Assembly: GCA_036010905.1 (NCBI GenBank)
Contig: DASCMH010000009.1
Span: forward strand, 124,001-188,000
From: SMWD01 sp002729875
GTDB taxonomy: Bacteria > Pseudomonadota > Gammaproteobacteria > Steroidobacterales > GCA-2729495
DNA: 64,000 nucleotides
Direction of reading: 5' to 3'
Made by a program: the position numbers and the translations under genes. The notes beneath the pieces are model-generated. The model had not been told where the DNA came from and did no database searches. It was given only the letters and a program-made list of their open reading frames with translations. The first letter of the stretch is position 1. Each line of letters begins with the position of its first letter. Below are positions 8,198 to 17,187 of this stretch, piece after piece.

Positions 8198-9457
8198 CTA
8201 TCGACTGTACGCATACTTGAGACTAACGCCTGATGCCTTGATCGGAATACCGCCCTCAAGACGCGGTCGAAACCGATCCTTACTGATTGCTCGCTTCGCC
8301 TGCCGCCGGAAGTCATTGTCGTCGGCAGGGCTGGAGTCCACTATCTGAATGTTCCTGGCTCTGCCGGTACGTGACAAATCAAACTCTGCGACAACATAGT
8401 CAGCATCGATTGCATCAGGCATGCTCAGACCCGACTGCGCAAATGCGGGCAGTCTAACCGGTTGGCTGAAAATTTGGTTAATCGACGTTGCGTCCAGACC
8501 CCCTTCCATCAACAGGTCATAAGTTTTCCGGTAACTTTTTGCTGCACCGTCTCGTTTGCCGAAAAGCAGGTACCAGTCGCCAAGCTGAGCCATTGCCCAA
8601 GCATGGGACGCATAAGGCAATGCCGAATTTTTTGAGTATATCTCAAGAATCCGAAGTATGGCTTTCTTTCCATGCCTGTAACTAAGCGCGACATTGTTCC
8701 GATTGTCGACTTCTTCAGCAGAGAGACTCTGGGTGCGCCTGACTGGCTGTAGCGCGGATTGCATTGTTGCAATCTCTGCGGCACTAGTGGCATCGACTGC
8801 AATTCGGTAGTAAATCCCAACCGCTCGCTGTAAAGCAGCAATGAGTTGCAAATCTGTCTTCTCGCCAGATGCATCGATAATGCTTATCGCTTTCTCGGCC
8901 AGCCTGTTGGCCTGCAACAAATGCAGATATCCGCGTGTGTCCTCATCAAGATCATGCGCCATCAAATGCCATTCTCCGATACGGTCAATCACCGGCAACA
9001 ATTGAGGACTCATATCACCCAGGTTACGGACGCTGATCCAGTAAAGGTAGGAATGGTTTTTATCAGCGTTTTGCCAATTCTCCAGCTTGATATTCTGTTC
9101 AATGAGTGCATCCAGTATCGGCAACTGGGCGGGGCTTTCGAGCCCTTGGTTGATCCTGGAAACATGCAGCGATCTCCGGAACGCTTCCAATGCCAATTGG
9201 TGTTGCCCGGCAGCACGTAGCGCCTGACCCAGGCCCAGCAAATCCTCACTCAGACGCTGGTCATACACACCTCTTTGTAACTCATGATCACGAATGAGTG
9301 CTCTGTACCGCGTGATTGCCCCGGCTGCATTGTCTGTGCCGGATTCCAATTGTCCGCCACTGGCCGCACCAGCCGTTTCGGTGTCAGCCGCAGATAGCTG
9401 GCCGACAATAAAGAAAGTTGACAGAAGCAAGCATTGAAGTATCGAAAGCAACATCAT
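8198..9457 (-). CDS. Secreted TPR-like protein with TonB-like C-terminal domain
   Basis: About 419 residues. A signal peptide (MMLLSILQCLLLSTFFIV, cleavage near LSAAD) is followed by helical repeats (about 45-330: LGQALRAAGQHQLALEAFRR, and GDWYLLFGKRDGAAKSYRKT). The C-terminal ~75 residues match the TonB C-terminal pattern: DADYVVAEFDLSRTGRARNI, VDSSPADDNDFRRQA, KDRFRPRLEGG. TonB itself is anchored by an N-terminal helix; here a signal peptide replaces it, so this may be a soluble or tethered relative. The MotA/ExbB-type channel in the same operon makes an energy-coupling role tempting but unproven. Double ATG at 9457/9454; a GTG at 9493 is an alternative start. Confidence 0.75.
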   Translation of the reverse strand: MMLLSILQCLLLSTFFIVGQLSAADTETAGAASGGQLESGTDNAAGAITRYRALIRDHELQRGVYDQRLSEDLLGLGQALRAAGQHQLALEAFRRSLHVSRINQGLESPAQLPILDALIEQNIKLENWQNADKNHSYLYWISVRNLGDMSPQLLPVIDRIGEWHLMAHDLDEDTRGYLHLLQANRLAEKAISIIDASGEKTDLQLIAALQRAVGIYYRIAVDATSAAEIATMQSALQPVRRTQSLSAEEVDNRNNVALSYRHGKKAILRILEIYSKNSALPYASHAWAMAQLGDWYLLFGKRDGAAKSYRKTYDLLMEGGLDATSINQIFSQPVRLPAFAQSGLSMPDAIDADYVVAEFDLSRTGRARNIQIVDSSPADDNDFRRQAKRAISKDRFRPRLEGGIPIKASGVSLKYAYSR

Positions 9458-9544
9458 TTCAGCATTGATACGATAACAGGCAAACCGTAACACAGCTTTT
9501 CACGGCGTGTTTGCAGCAATGCCCTGCGCCGGCCAAGGCAGCGC

Positions 9545-10348
9545 CTAGAACCGGCAGTTCGGTCGTTTCCCGGCCGCTCTTGCTGCGTTGTAGCGCGGCA
9601 GAGCTGTCGCCCAGTGTCCGATCAGATCCAGCTTCCTGGAATCCGGAGAAGGATGGGTGGACATGAACTCCGGAGGTGCGGCAGTAGCTTTTTTTTCCAT
9701 ATTGGTCCACAGCGCCACACTCTGTCGTGGATCAAATCCCGCATCAGCCATGTACATCAGTCCGACGGCATCCGCCCCGCTTTCCTGTTTCCGCCCATAG
9801 GGCAGACTCAAACCCAGCTGTGCGCCCTTTTGCAGAAGATCGGCTGTTTCCTCCCCCCCACCCAGCGCCAAAGTCGCACCCATGACACCAAGCTGGGTGG
9901 TGGCCTCTCTGTTGGTTCTCTCCAGAGCATGGTGTTCGGTGACGTGAGCCACCTCGTGTCCAATGATGGCCGCCAGCTGATCCTGATTCTCAGCGACAGC
10001 GAGTATCCCCGTAAAAACACCAATATGCCCCCCGGGCATTGCAAACGCATTGATCGACTGTGAATCGAACACCACGACATCCCATTCCCGGTTCGCATAG
10101 GTGGGAGGAAGCGTTGCGATAATCGCATTGGCAACGCAGGTTACATACTCGTTGGTCACAACGTCATTGGAGACCGGAGTAGACGCGCGCATTGTTTCGA
10201 ACTGCAGTTGCGCCTGTTCCTCCAGCTGGGATTCCTTGTAAAGGGGCAGGCTGCAGCCGCCAAGCGTATTCAGCAGCAGAATCCCGACAACCATAAGCAG
10301 CGGATAAGGCACAGTAATTCTGATCAATTTTCCACCACATGAAAGCAT
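9545..10348 (-). CDS. M48-family metalloprotease lipoprotein
   Basis: About 267 residues from the ATG at 10348. A hydrophobic N-terminus ends in a lipobox (LGGC). The zinc site HEVAH is followed by the third-ligand region ESGADAVGLMYMADAG, the standard M48 arrangement (HExxH plus downstream Glu) seen in BepA, LoiP and YcaL. These periplasmic enzymes degrade or help assemble outer-membrane proteins. MSTHPSPDSRKLDLIG near the end is also typical of short M48 lipoproteins. It is the first gene of the minus-strand run and lies 87 bp before the TPR/TonB-like ATG. The frame is open to 10459, so the start is uncertain. It could also be an unlinked quality-control protease. Confidence 0.85.
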   Translation of the reverse strand: MLSCGGKLIRITVPYPLLMVVGILLLNTLGGCSLPLYKESQLEEQAQLQFETMRASTPVSNDVVTNEYVTCVANAIIATLPPTYANREWDVVVFDSQSINAFAMPGGHIGVFTGILAVAENQDQLAAIIGHEVAHVTEHHALERTNREATTQLGVMGATLALGGGEETADLLQKGAQLGLSLPYGRKQESGADAVGLMYMADAGFDPRQSVALWTNMEKKATAAPPEFMSTHPSPDSRKLDLIGHWATALPRYNAARAAGKRPNCRF

Positions 10349-10628
10349 CCGCTGATTATAACTCACTGTTACTGATGTTCGGTGTTCCTGATGCATAACC
10401 CGCTGCGGTATCGGAGTGCAACAAAATGCGATGGCCACGGGCTGTGACAAGCAGAACAAACTCCATGCTCAGCAGACAGGCAGTCCCTGTCACTTCTGTT
10501 CAGCGCTTACGATAATGCCGGAAAGGAATAGAATTAATTGTAAACTCATGATGTTAGAATCAAATCAAAGTGGCCGGCATAACATCTGGACTGGAGTATC
10601 GGGATCGAGATTACAGGGGAGCGGTCAG

Positions 10629-10916
10629 ATGCCTGACGATAAGTCCATTCACGAGACAATCAGGGCAAGAAACCGCATCCGGTTGATCATGTCACTGGCT
10701 ATTCTGTTTTGTTATTTCGGCTTCTCCTTCGGCTGGAGTTCACTGCATGACCTGTTTGGATCAGGTATCGATCAACAGGCCGTACCGGTCGGTATTTTTC
10801 TTTTTTTCGGACTTGTGGGGATGTTTCTGCTGTTCGAAATAGTCTATCTGATAATGCTTTACCGCATCCCGTCATTAAACTCCGAACTACAGACCGGGAG
10901 ACAGGATGGTCACTAA
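10629..10916 (+). CDS. yjcH: DUF485 small membrane protein (YjcH-like)
   Basis: 95 residues with two TM helices (about 20-40 and 54-78; FFGLVGMFLLFEIVYLIML). This is the usual size and layout of the DUF485 proteins encoded just before acetate-type sodium:solute symporters. The ATG at 10629 has GGGGA about 9 bp upstream; the open frame extends to 10416 but that part is not protein-like. Its last 11 bases overlap the start of the symporter gene, so the two are co-translated. The DUF485 role is unproven in general; it is thought to assist the symporter. Confidence 0.8.
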   Translation: MPDDKSIHETIRARNRIRLIMSLAILFCYFGFSFGWSSLHDLFGSGIDQQAVPVGIFLFFGLVGMFLLFEIVYLIMLYRIPSLNSELQTGRQDGH

Positions 10917-12444
10917 CAAGTCGATTGCTCTGTTCCTTTTCTTTGTTTTCGTAACGCTTTACATCAGCTATTGGGCATCCAAAAGAACCCGTACTCGTGC
11001 TGAGTTCTATTCTGCCGGCGGGAAGATCTCCGGTTTTCAAAATGGCATGGCAATTGCCGGGGATTTTATGTCGGCTGCCTCTTTCCTTGGTATCACCGGC
11101 CTGATGTACAGCTTTGGTTACGATGGTCTGATCTTCGCAGCCGGTGCCGTGGTCGGCTGGCCGCTGATGATGATCCTGTTTGCCGAACGGCTCCACAATC
11201 TGGGTACCTACAATTTTTCCGATGTCCTGGCTTTGCGTCTTGAAGAGACCAGGGCACGACTCTCGGCATCAACGAGTTCGATTGTCATCGTCATCCTCTA
11301 TCTCATTGCCCAAATGGTTGGTGCGGGTAAACTCATTGAACTGCTGTTCGGGCTACCGTATGAGTACGCCCTGGCGATTGTCGCCGCCCTTTCGATTACC
11401 TATGTTTCAGTCGGTGGTATGCTCGCGACTACCTGGGTGCAGATCATCAAGGCCGGATTATTACTCCTCGCGGTAGCCATCATGGCATTTCTGGTCCTGT
11501 ACCAATTCGACTTCGATTTTGCCCAACTGTTTACCGTGGCCGCGACCCGGCATGCCAAGGGGGATGCCATCCTTATGCCCGGAGGGCTCTTCAAGGATCA
11601 GGTACAGGTCGTGACTATCCTTGTCTCCATGGCCTTTGGTACGTTGGGGCTGCCGCATATTCTGATGCGCCTATTTACAGTGCCCGATACCCGTGAATCG
11701 CTGAAATCGGCCTTCTTCGCATCCGGAATCATCAGCCTTTTCTTTGTATTTCTGGTCATCATCGGGTTCGGCTCAATCGCACTGCTGCTTGCCCAGCCCG
11801 AACTGTTCACCGATAACGGCACTATTATCGGCGGCCCTAATATGGTGCCCATCCATCTTGCCGGGATAGTTGGCGGCGATTGGCTGATAGGATTTGTCTC
11901 GGCAGTGGCATTTGCGACTATTCTCGCCGTCGTCTCGGGACTGCTGGTCGCCGGCTCTGCGGCTGTTTCCCACGATATCTACGCGCGCATCGTCCACACA
12001 GGCACAAGTAACCGCGAGAAGGAATTGCGCATAACACGTATCACGACGATCTCACTGGGCATTATCTCCATATTATTGGGCAAGGCATTCCAGCACCACA
12101 ACGTGGCGGCCATTGCCGCCCTGCCCATGGTAGTCGCAGCCAGTACCAATTTTCCGGTTCTCATCCTGGCTCTTTACTGGCGCAATCTGACCACCCGTGG
12201 GGCAATCATGGGAGCAGCGGCAGGGCTTGTTTCATCGGTGGTATTGATCGTAATCGGGCCGGGCGTCTGGCAGAAAATATTCGGTTTTCCGGAGGCACTC
12301 TTTCCCTACGATTACCCGGGACTGTTTACCGTTCCTGTTGCATTTGTCACCTGCTGGATCATCTCTACTACCGACCGATCAGCGCGCGCCGAACAGGATC
12401 GCTGCGGATATGCGGAACTGGTGGTAAAAGCGGAAAGTGATTGA
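10906..12444 (+). CDS. actP: Sodium:solute symporter, ActP acetate permease family
   Basis: 512 residues, about 13 TM helices. Family signatures include RTRAEFYSAGGKISGFQNGMA, GDFMSAASFLGITGL near residues 50-65, SVGGMLATTWVQ, and FGTLGLPHILMRLFTV. It fits the SSS family branch of acetate/propionate/pyruvate permeases (ActP), which take up short carboxylates with Na+ or H+. It begins inside the DUF485 gene, the same pairing as yjcH-actP. ActP is usually about 550 residues; this one is slightly shorter with a compact C-terminus. Substrate cannot be read from sequence alone. Confidence 0.85.
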   Translation: MVTNKSIALFLFFVFVTLYISYWASKRTRTRAEFYSAGGKISGFQNGMAIAGDFMSAASFLGITGLMYSFGYDGLIFAAGAVVGWPLMMILFAERLHNLGTYNFSDVLALRLEETRARLSASTSSIVIVILYLIAQMVGAGKLIELLFGLPYEYALAIVAALSITYVSVGGMLATTWVQIIKAGLLLLAVAIMAFLVLYQFDFDFAQLFTVAATRHAKGDAILMPGGLFKDQVQVVTILVSMAFGTLGLPHILMRLFTVPDTRESLKSAFFASGIISLFFVFLVIIGFGSIALLLAQPELFTDNGTIIGGPNMVPIHLAGIVGGDWLIGFVSAVAFATILAVVSGLLVAGSAAVSHDIYARIVHTGTSNREKELRITRITTISLGIISILLGKAFQHHNVAAIAALPMVVAASTNFPVLILALYWRNLTTRGAIMGAAAGLVSSVVLIVIGPGVWQKIFGFPEALFPYDYPGLFTVPVAFVTCWIISTTDRSARAEQDRCGYAELVVKAESD

Positions 12445-12711
12445 CTTCAATTCACCTGCCCCGCTTGGCTCCGGACCGACGTTACCCTGCTCCCGCATCA
12501 TCTCGACAGCACGGCAACCACACAGGATTTTGTGTCGCCGCACATGTCGGCACCGAGCCGGGCCAGTCCATATTCGGCTAACCCGGTCAACGCATACGGG
12601 CTTATTTCGTTAAACAATAACCGGTAATAGCAACATTGCGCGACACTTCTTGCGACGCAGATGCATCCGGGAAATTAATTGTTTGTACCATGACTTTTTG
12701 AGGACAGCAGT

Positions 12712-12915
12712 ATGACCATAAACATTAAATCAACCTTCTCTGCACTGATGTTGGTCAGTGCGCTGTCCGGCTGCGTGCACCATCACCATCACGACGATCC
12801 GGATGAAGCGATGAATAAAGAACACCATGACGCGAAAATTGTGGTCGTACACAAAGCACCGGCAAAGGCGCGCAATTGCAGAAAGCACCGTAGGCACTGG
12901 CACTGCAAACGATAG
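12712..12915 (+). CDS. Small His-rich lipoprotein
   Basis: 67 residues. A clear lipoprotein signal ends LSGC (Cys21), followed at once by five histidines and an acidic stretch (DDPDE), another HH, and a Lys/Arg/His-rich tail with two more cysteines. AGGA lies 10 bp before the ATG. His clusters next to a lipid anchor suggest Zn, Ni, Cu or Co binding at the cell surface or in the periplasm. It is monocistronic; the 267 bp upstream show no gene. No named family recognised. Confidence 0.6.
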   Translation: MTINIKSTFSALMLVSALSGCVHHHHHDDPDEAMNKEHHDAKIVVVHKAPAKARNCRKHRRHWHCKR

Positions 12916-13051
12916 AATCTAAACCGCCAGCCAAGCAGGAGAAATAATCGGGCATATGGTCGGGCGAGAACCCTTACACGCCGGATGCAACGTTGCTGCA
13001 ACTGCGGGCTTTAATGGACACCACGGCACTGTCGCAGGCAGTGCTGGTCGG

Positions 13052-14203
13052 TCACTGGACCGTACTACCGGTGAGGCTTTCGAACATCCTTTGCGCAATA
13101 ATCGCATTTCCGTTCGGGCCTATATGCATCCAGTCGATATAGATAGGTTCTTCTTCATCGTCGAATATATCGCCGATGAAAAAGATATTCTCATCCTCCC
13201 TGCCGGACAGTCTTGCTTTCGCCGCTTCGTAGACGGCTTTCTGGCTCTTGACCAGAACCGGTGATGCATTGCCGAGAATAGTGCGTTCGAAATCGTTCAT
13301 GGTTCGGTTCAGGCTGAACAGATTGGGCTGCCAGAAAAATAATGCCCGGAAACCGTATTCCTTCGACAATGCCCTGATCTGTTTGATGTGAGCCTCGTAC
13401 ATGTCAATAACCAATACGCTGTTGGGAACGATCTTCTTTTCGACCAGCAAGTCCCAGTTTCTTCGACCGTCTTGCTCAAAGAACAGCCGGTAATAGTTCG
13501 ATTTCGTGAACAGAGAAAAGAGATCTGCCAGCGTGCCGCTGTCAATTTTTCTTTCTTCCCTGAGTTTCTGCGGATCACGAGGAATGGACGGTGAATAGGC
13601 CCCGGCATATCCGTCATTTATGCCGTCGTAGAATATGACCGTATCCGGTATGTCACCGAGCGCCAGTCTGTGCAGCAGATAATTCAGTTCCTGTGTCGAG
13701 ACATAACCGGTCTCACCAAAATTATGGACATCGTACCCGGGTCCGAGCAGAGCCTGCAGTTCGGATGGAATCGTATACCTGTCCGGCGAACCGGTTCCCC
13801 AGAGCGTTGACCCGCCAAACATGAATATCTTTTTGGCGTCCGGGGAAATATTATTTTTGACCGTGAGCCGAATCCCTTCAGGGCTCGTATTCGTAAATTC
13901 CCCGCTAAAAGCACCTCGTCTCCAGTGATAATATGGCTGGAAACCGGCTCCTCTTTTTGCCTTTCTTTGTTCGCGCCAGAACTTGTCCCGGTCGGCAAAT
14001 TCATCGTATACGGGAGACTGGACGTATGAAACCGCTTTGTTTTGAACGCTTTTAGCGGGGTCCTCGGCGAATAACTCACGAAGCTGGCCGATGCCGCCCA
14101 GGATATAGTGCCCGATGACCAAAAGAAGCAGGGTAATACCAATGAATTGCCACAGATATCTGAGCAGGGAAAAAAACCATTGAATTAGAATAATCAATCG
14201 CAT
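13052..14203 (-). CDS. Membrane-anchored SGNH-type hydrolase-like protein
   Basis: 383 residues from the ATG at 14203; the frame is open upstream to 14383 but that extension is not protein-like. An N-terminal TM helix (about 18-40) anchors a periplasmic SGNH/GDSL-like domain. Block I is FMFGGSTLWGTG, block II has HNFGETGYVSTQ, block III FYDGINDG, and block V YIDWMHIGPNGNAII with the Asp-x-x-His pair. SGNH enzymes are esterases or acetyl transferases acting on lipids, glycans or peptidoglycan. The neighbour at 14488-15513 is a glycerophosphotransferase-like enzyme, which suggests surface-polymer modification. That link is inference. Confidence 0.75.
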   Translation of the reverse strand: MRLIILIQWFFSLLRYLWQFIGITLLLLVIGHYILGGIGQLRELFAEDPAKSVQNKAVSYVQSPVYDEFADRDKFWREQRKAKRGAGFQPYYHWRRGAFSGEFTNTSPEGIRLTVKNNISPDAKKIFMFGGSTLWGTGSPDRYTIPSELQALLGPGYDVHNFGETGYVSTQELNYLLHRLALGDIPDTVIFYDGINDGYAGAYSPSIPRDPQKLREERKIDSGTLADLFSLFTKSNYYRLFFEQDGRRNWDLLVEKKIVPNSVLVIDMYEAHIKQIRALSKEYGFRALFFWQPNLFSLNRTMNDFERTILGNASPVLVKSQKAVYEAAKARLSGREDENIFFIGDIFDDEEEPIYIDWMHIGPNGNAIIAQRMFESLTGSTVQ

Positions 14204-14487
14204 CGTGTCAATGCATATGGCGAATAAACAAGTAACGCCTTCCAGTGTATTTAAAAGCGCAGATTTTGCCACAGTCTTTCGACAAACGGAGTCGGCAATC
14301 TGTTCCTGGCAGGGTTCCGATGGCGTTATTGCAGAATACGGCTCGATTACGATAGCCGATCCTCTCGCCCTCGCCGCGCGCATTGGCAGCGTTCCGGCAG
14401 ATCAGGTGGTTGATGGTTATCACGGCCGAAAAAACACCGTAACAAAATCCCGCCCTTAGGTGAGTACCCGGGACAGCGGTACGCCGA

Positions 14488-15513
14488 TCAGATGCCAAAA
14501 TATTTCAATTGACGGCGCATCTTCAGGTTGCGCCAGAAGTTTGCCGGCTTCCTGTCCCGCCAGTCATTGGCAAGCATATCCAATATCGCATTTAACACGC
14601 GTGGCGCGGAGGCTCCGTCCAGGTAAGGGGTAATGCCGGGGCCGTAGTCATCGATCGCTTTCTGCAGGCTTGCTGCAGGATGCAGCGCCTGGTTCATGGC
14701 GCTCTCCAGCGCTTGGGGATCATCGATATCGATCATGCACGGATGCGGATCCCGGTTGTTAAACGTGACCACGGGTTTTTTACAGAGCAGAAACTCCTGC
14801 AATATCGATGAATTATCACTGACGATAATATCGGCGCGGTGCAGCAGTTCGACGACCCGGTCTGTTTCGAAAAACTGCAGGTTGTCACCTTGCAGTGCCC
14901 GGTATCCGGCGGTCGTGTCCGACGCCATTTTCGGGTGTAAGGTAACCAGCCACTGGTACGTGCCGGTTGCAGCAAGGCGACGAATTTCCGGCAACAGCGC
15001 TTCTGCACTGGAAAGCCTGGGTGTAAATGTCGATGCATACAGTACCTGTGGCCGCTGATAATCGACGTGAGGCGGTGTGAAGTTCAGGATCGTATCCAGT
15101 TTCAGCCAACCGGTTTCCCTGACCTCGAAATAGCGGCGCTGCCCGGCAAGATTTTGCAGCGTTGTGGTGCGAGCCGGGCCTTCCGTGCAGTACAGATCAA
15201 ACAGTCCGCGTTCCGGATATTCATTACCGCGCTTGTCTTCGTTCAGCCCGTGAAATACCTGTACTTTAAGCCCCGGAATAAAAGCCGGAACCCGGTCGCC
15301 GGGCGCCACGACGACATGCGGCCGGTAATCGATCGCGGCCCTGGTATCGGTGGCCGCGATCTCGCCGGACTTCAGTGAGTCGGCCGATGCATTCTCGACA
15401 ATCAGCCAGCGGACCTGGTGATTTGCCGCCCGCGCACAATCCTGCAAAGGCCTCAGGATATCGAACGCATACCCCTGTTCGACATAGAAAAGTATCCGGA
15501 TCGGGTCTGACAT
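14488..15513 (-). CDS. CDP-glycerol glycerophosphotransferase-like protein
   Basis: 341 residues with a GT-B-like layout. Recognisable elements are VFHGLNEDKRGNEY near residue 86, LVTLHPKM near 188, and ADIIVSDNSSILQEF...CKKPVV near 228-250, the nucleotide-sugar-binding region of TagB/TagF-type enzymes. These transfer glycerol-phosphate from CDP-glycerol to growing polymers or lipids. It lacks a TM helix and is probably a peripheral inner-membrane protein. It follows, in transcription order, two ferrochelatase-like genes and precedes the SGNH gene. In Gram-negatives such enzymes decorate capsule or LPS; the acceptor here is unknown. Confidence 0.75.
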   Translation of the reverse strand: MSDPIRILFYVEQGYAFDILRPLQDCARAANHQVRWLIVENASADSLKSGEIAATDTRAAIDYRPHVVVAPGDRVPAFIPGLKVQVFHGLNEDKRGNEYPERGLFDLYCTEGPARTTTLQNLAGQRRYFEVRETGWLKLDTILNFTPPHVDYQRPQVLYASTFTPRLSSAEALLPEIRRLAATGTYQWLVTLHPKMASDTTAGYRALQGDNLQFFETDRVVELLHRADIIVSDNSSILQEFLLCKKPVVTFNNRDPHPCMIDIDDPQALESAMNQALHPAASLQKAIDDYGPGITPYLDGASAPRVLNAILDMLANDWRDRKPANFWRNLKMRRQLKYFGI

Positions 15514-15651
15514 CTGAGCGATGGTAGCAAATCTGCAATTAAAGGCATGCTGTACGGATTCGTTTCTCTAACATAATGCCAGGCAGCAGAACGGCCGCCG
15601 ATTCGACAAAACCGGATCGCTTTTGCCGCAGCAGTAGAAGCGGTCGTAATA

Positions 15652-17127
15652 TTAGTGAGCAGCCGAAGCTTGCCCGGCTGCCATCCCCTGCGAGACGATC
15701 GAATCGAGCGCCAGGAAGAATGCCTCGATAATCGGCCCGCTATACTGCTCCGCCGGCACACCCCCGTATATGACGGTGGTACCGTCCTGCATCATGGTTC
15801 TGCGGTAGGGCCTGGACCAGTCAGTGTATTCAACGGTCCGATAAACATCATAGTCATCGAAAAATTCAAAGTTCGCCATATCATGATAGAACATCGTATC
15901 GGTGTTCTCGAAGAAGAACTCGAGCGGCACATTCAGGATGTAATCGTAACCTTCCCCGATGCCGTCCCAGAACGACTGGTTTGTTGACAGGTAGTTACCG
16001 TCCGGGTTGTTGTGCGGGTCGGCGAAGTGATCCTGTGACTGTACGACCTCGGTGCGACTGAAGTCGTATTCCTCTATAACCTTGCGCGCCTCGGCCATCG
16101 ACCGGTCGACATAACGGGGTGACAATTTTATCCAGCCTTCATGGGGAACGTTGTCCCACGGCATACCGTGTACCGACATGACGAGTTTGACCGACGAACC
16201 GGCCGGGATCTCATCAAGATTGGCACGAATAATCGACGGATGGGTTTGGTACATCACATCAAAATGCGACAGTTCGGGCGAGATGATCATCTTGATCTCC
16301 TTGTGCCCGTTCTCTTCCTGCCATTCGTGCAGGTAGTGCATCGCATGCTTGATGCTACCGTTGAATTCCTCGTGGTGAGAATAGATCGGCCGTGGTGCGG
16401 CCAGAATCAGCGTGTCGATTCCCTGGTCGAGCAAATCAAACAGCGCTTTACGCGCCATGGTGGGATTATCGGCCGTAACCCATGCCCAGGGAATGTCACC
16501 GTATTTGCGCTCGAGCTTCTCCATCGCACTGTGAACAAGGTGACGATTGCCCGCCTCATGCGGCACACGACCGTCGTGAAAACCCTTACCCGGCGCGTAA
16601 TAGTAATTCCTCGCCTTGACCGCGAGCTTCTGTGCCGACGACATCGCACCGGACTTGCGGCCCCCGTAGAGAAACGCACCATGGCTCAGGTGTGTATTAC
16701 CCGGCGGCATCCACTTGATCTCACCCGCATGATACTTATCGATATAAGCTACGCCGTCGATGTCAACACTATTGCCGTTCGAGTCGACGAGGTCGGTCGG
16801 TATGAACTCCTCAAATTCATAGAATTTATCCCGATCCAGCAGAACAACACCCTTATCAGCCTGCACAAGATCACGAACCGGCCACGGAATGTACTGCAGT
16901 GATTTACCGGCTAACGTGTAGAAATCTTCTTCACGATAATTCTCCGGCATAACGAGATGAGATATGAAAATACCGATTTTACCTTCAGGTTTCGTATCCT
17001 GATTGATGTAGTACTCGTAGTAATCTGGTTTGGCCAGTTGCGGCGGCTGGTTTTGTGAAACCGTATAGCCTGCCAGAACGCCAATAACGACCACCAGACC
17101 AACTACAATCTTAAGAAACATTTTCAT
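15652..17127 (-). CDS. Membrane-anchored ferrochelatase-like protein A
   Basis: 491 residues. An N-terminal TM helix (about 3-22) is followed by a large domain with ferrochelatase-superfamily features: a repeated Rossmann-like layout, GIFISHLVMPENY near the start, SVHGMPW with His about 320 (compare the catalytic His of HemH), and NVPLEFFFENTDTMFYH near 400-415. The last matches the HemH motif in which a conserved Glu region follows VPxxF. About 170 residues longer than ordinary HemH. Its paralogue lies 60 bp upstream. The anchor predicts an exterior (periplasmic) domain, unlike heme-biosynthetic ferrochelatase, so it may insert or remove a metal or have lost chelation. Confidence 0.7.
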   Translation of the reverse strand: MKMFLKIVVGLVVVIGVLAGYTVSQNQPPQLAKPDYYEYYINQDTKPEGKIGIFISHLVMPENYREEDFYTLAGKSLQYIPWPVRDLVQADKGVVLLDRDKFYEFEEFIPTDLVDSNGNSVDIDGVAYIDKYHAGEIKWMPPGNTHLSHGAFLYGGRKSGAMSSAQKLAVKARNYYYAPGKGFHDGRVPHEAGNRHLVHSAMEKLERKYGDIPWAWVTADNPTMARKALFDLLDQGIDTLILAAPRPIYSHHEEFNGSIKHAMHYLHEWQEENGHKEIKMIISPELSHFDVMYQTHPSIIRANLDEIPAGSSVKLVMSVHGMPWDNVPHEGWIKLSPRYVDRSMAEARKVIEEYDFSRTEVVQSQDHFADPHNNPDGNYLSTNQSFWDGIGEGYDYILNVPLEFFFENTDTMFYHDMANFEFFDDYDVYRTVEYTDWSRPYRRTMMQDGTTVIYGGVPAEQYSGPIIEAFFLALDSIVSQGMAAGQASAAH

Positions 17128-17187
17128 ACTTATCGTCTCGGCTTGATATTATTTATGTTGATAAACAGCAAAGGTCACGCGCTGTTT

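Noticed and set aside
14205..14459. Open frame between the SGNH and glycerophosphotransferase-like genes
   Set aside because: Overlapping divergent frames, no good start context and no recognisable protein features.
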